DNA of 9,078 nucleotides from Desulforamulus profundi. GTDB lineage: Bacteria; Bacillota_B; Desulfotomaculia; Desulfotomaculales; Desulfotomaculaceae. A program made the translations under genes and the position numbers. This document shows, piece after piece, positions 8,625 through 9,078 of this stretch (position 1 is its first letter; each line of letters starts with the position of its first letter). Location of the stretch: the NCBI RefSeq assembly GCF_002607855.1, contig NZ_AWQQ01000065.1:597-9674 (forward strand), read 5' to 3'. The notes beneath the pieces were generated by a model. The model saw only the letters and a list, made by a program, of their open reading frames with translations. It was not told the origin of the DNA and made no database searches.

Positions 8625-8726
8625 ACCTACACCTCCCCGTCTTTTAGGACTCGCCATCAAGGTACCGGGTCACCGGGTTTTAAAGACCTCTGCTGAGCGG
8701 TATGGTAGGCAAAAAGACACCTACAT
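8625..8726 (-). promoter_or_regulatory. rplU 5' leader, candidate L21-type autoregulatory RNA
   Basis: About 100 nt separate the predicted transcription start (near 8726) from the rplU start codon. Firmicute rplU transcripts are known to carry a structured L21 leader. Here GTAGG (8724-8720) can pair with CCTAC (8709-8705) around a T-rich loop, and the leader contains the direct repeat ACCCGGT (8672-8678, 8664-8670). The 7-mer TGTAGGT occurs at the transcript's start (8725-8719) and again in the spacer between the Shine-Dalgarno and the ATG (8631-8625). The single CCTAC could pair with either copy. That mechanism is inference; I cannot confirm a match to the Rfam model. Confidence 0.5.
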
Positions 8727-8732
8727 TTAGAT

Positions 8733-8760
8733 ATTCTATCATAATTGAGATATTTGTCAA
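8733..8760 (-). promoter_or_regulatory. Sigma-A type promoter for rplU-rpmA
   Basis: The minus strand has a perfect -35 TTGACA (8760-8755), a 16-base spacer and -10 TAGAAT (8738-8733) preceded by TGA, an extended -10. It is the strongest promoter match in the window and fits highly expressed ribosomal protein genes. Confidence 0.88.
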
Positions 8761-8809
8761 CAAAATTACCTTGCTCTCCTGTGTTGGGTGCTAAACTGGA
8801 ACAGAGGTT

Positions 8810-8859
8810 AGAAGTGAGAAGAATAAAATCTCACCTCCAACTTCTCACCTCTCACTTCT
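8810..8859. repeat. GTGAGAA-rich inverted repeat between the RNase gene and rplU
   Basis: AGAAGTGAGA (8810-8819) is repeated inverted at 8850-8859. The minus strand in between contains several degenerate copies of GTGAGA (GTGAGAGGTGAGAAG and GGTGAGA). Only 3 bases separate it from the RNase stop codon, so it may act as a weak terminator or a 3' end stabiliser, though no T tract follows. Similar GTGAGAA spacers are, from memory, scattered between genes in several Peptococcaceae and Moorella genomes. Confidence 0.6.
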
Positions 8860-8862
8860 CAA

Positions 8863-9078
8863 TTACACCAACCTGGCCTTGGCGTAGGTGCGGTGCACCT
8901 TGACAATCTCCACGGAAACCAGTTCGCCGACCAGCGCCCCGCCGCCCTCAACGTCGATAATAAAGCCATCCAACCTGGCGATGCCGTCGCTGGGGTTAGA
9001 AATATGCGGTTCCTCCACCTTTAACTCGATAATTTCGCCGGTTTTTACGGGAACGGTCTGGGAAGAGATTTCTTCCTG
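8863..9078 (-). CDS. C-terminal end of a probable ribonuclease G/E family protein (partial)
   Basis: The window edge cuts this gene; only its last 71 codons and TAA stop are present. The translated end (for example VKTGEIIELKVEEPH, DGIARLDGFIIDVEG and VEIVKVHRTYAKARLV) is a TRAM-like small beta-barrel RNA-binding domain. In Desulfotomaculum-type Firmicutes a ribonuclease G-like gene with such a tail is the usual neighbour upstream of rplU, so I infer Rne/Rng family. The catalytic S1 and DNase I-like domains would be outside the window. Other TRAM-ended proteins, such as RNA methylthiotransferases or 23S rRNA methyltransferases, are possible but less likely from context. Confidence 0.62.
   Translation of the reverse strand, partial: QEEISSQTVPVKTGEIIELKVEEPHISNPSDGIARLDGFIIDVEGGGALVGELVSVEIVKVHRTYAKARLV

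Noticed and set aside
8625..8660. Upstream ATG at 8660 as the rplU start
   Set aside because: It adds twelve residues not found in L21 and would bury the GGAGG ribosome-binding site that sits correctly before the ATG at 8624.

Overview
This window looks like chromosome from a spore-forming, low-to-mid-GC Firmicute, most like the Desulfotomaculum/Peptococcaceae group. The main reason is the block, read on the minus strand, of an RNase G-like end, rplU, rpmA, a Spo0B-type phosphotransferase gene and obgE. This matches the Bacillus/Clostridia ribosomal protein and sporulation neighbourhood (rplU-ysxB-rpmA-spo0B-obg). The order is established knowledge; the lineage is inferred from gene content and protein style, not from a search.

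Right part (about 4783-9078, all minus strand): the C-terminal TRAM-like end of a probable ribonuclease G (cut by the window edge), a GTGAGAA-rich inverted repeat, a strong promoter and a roughly 100-nt leader, rplU (L21), rpmA (L27), an intrinsic terminator, the Spo0B-like gene, obgE, sfsA, a flavin reductase-family gene and a terminator. The usual ysxB/prp protease gene between rplU and rpmA is missing, and L27 correspondingly lacks the N-terminal extension that Prp removes. sfsA begins inside the end of obgE.

Middle part (2422-4488): a complete plus-strand radical SAM gene of a CX4CX2C family converges on a minus-strand pair. The pair is a Tyr/Gly-rich protein with one hydrophobic segment (291 aa, unrecognised) and a small downstream gene interrupted by an in-frame TAG.

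Left part (1-2286): a secreted alkaline phosphatase gene with all its catalytic motifs but three single-base frameshifts in short homopolymers, preceded by a Pho-box-like series of repeats. Beyond its terminator lies a decayed HD-GYP gene fragment, which abuts degenerate 67-bp-spaced repeats resembling the multi-repeat end of an IS21-type element. The left 2.1 kb is therefore a decaying or rearranged zone, while the right half is conserved housekeeping sequence. No complete new system was identified. The best leads are the TAG-containing small gene with its unrecognised partner, the broken phosphatase, the rplU leader and the loss of Prp.
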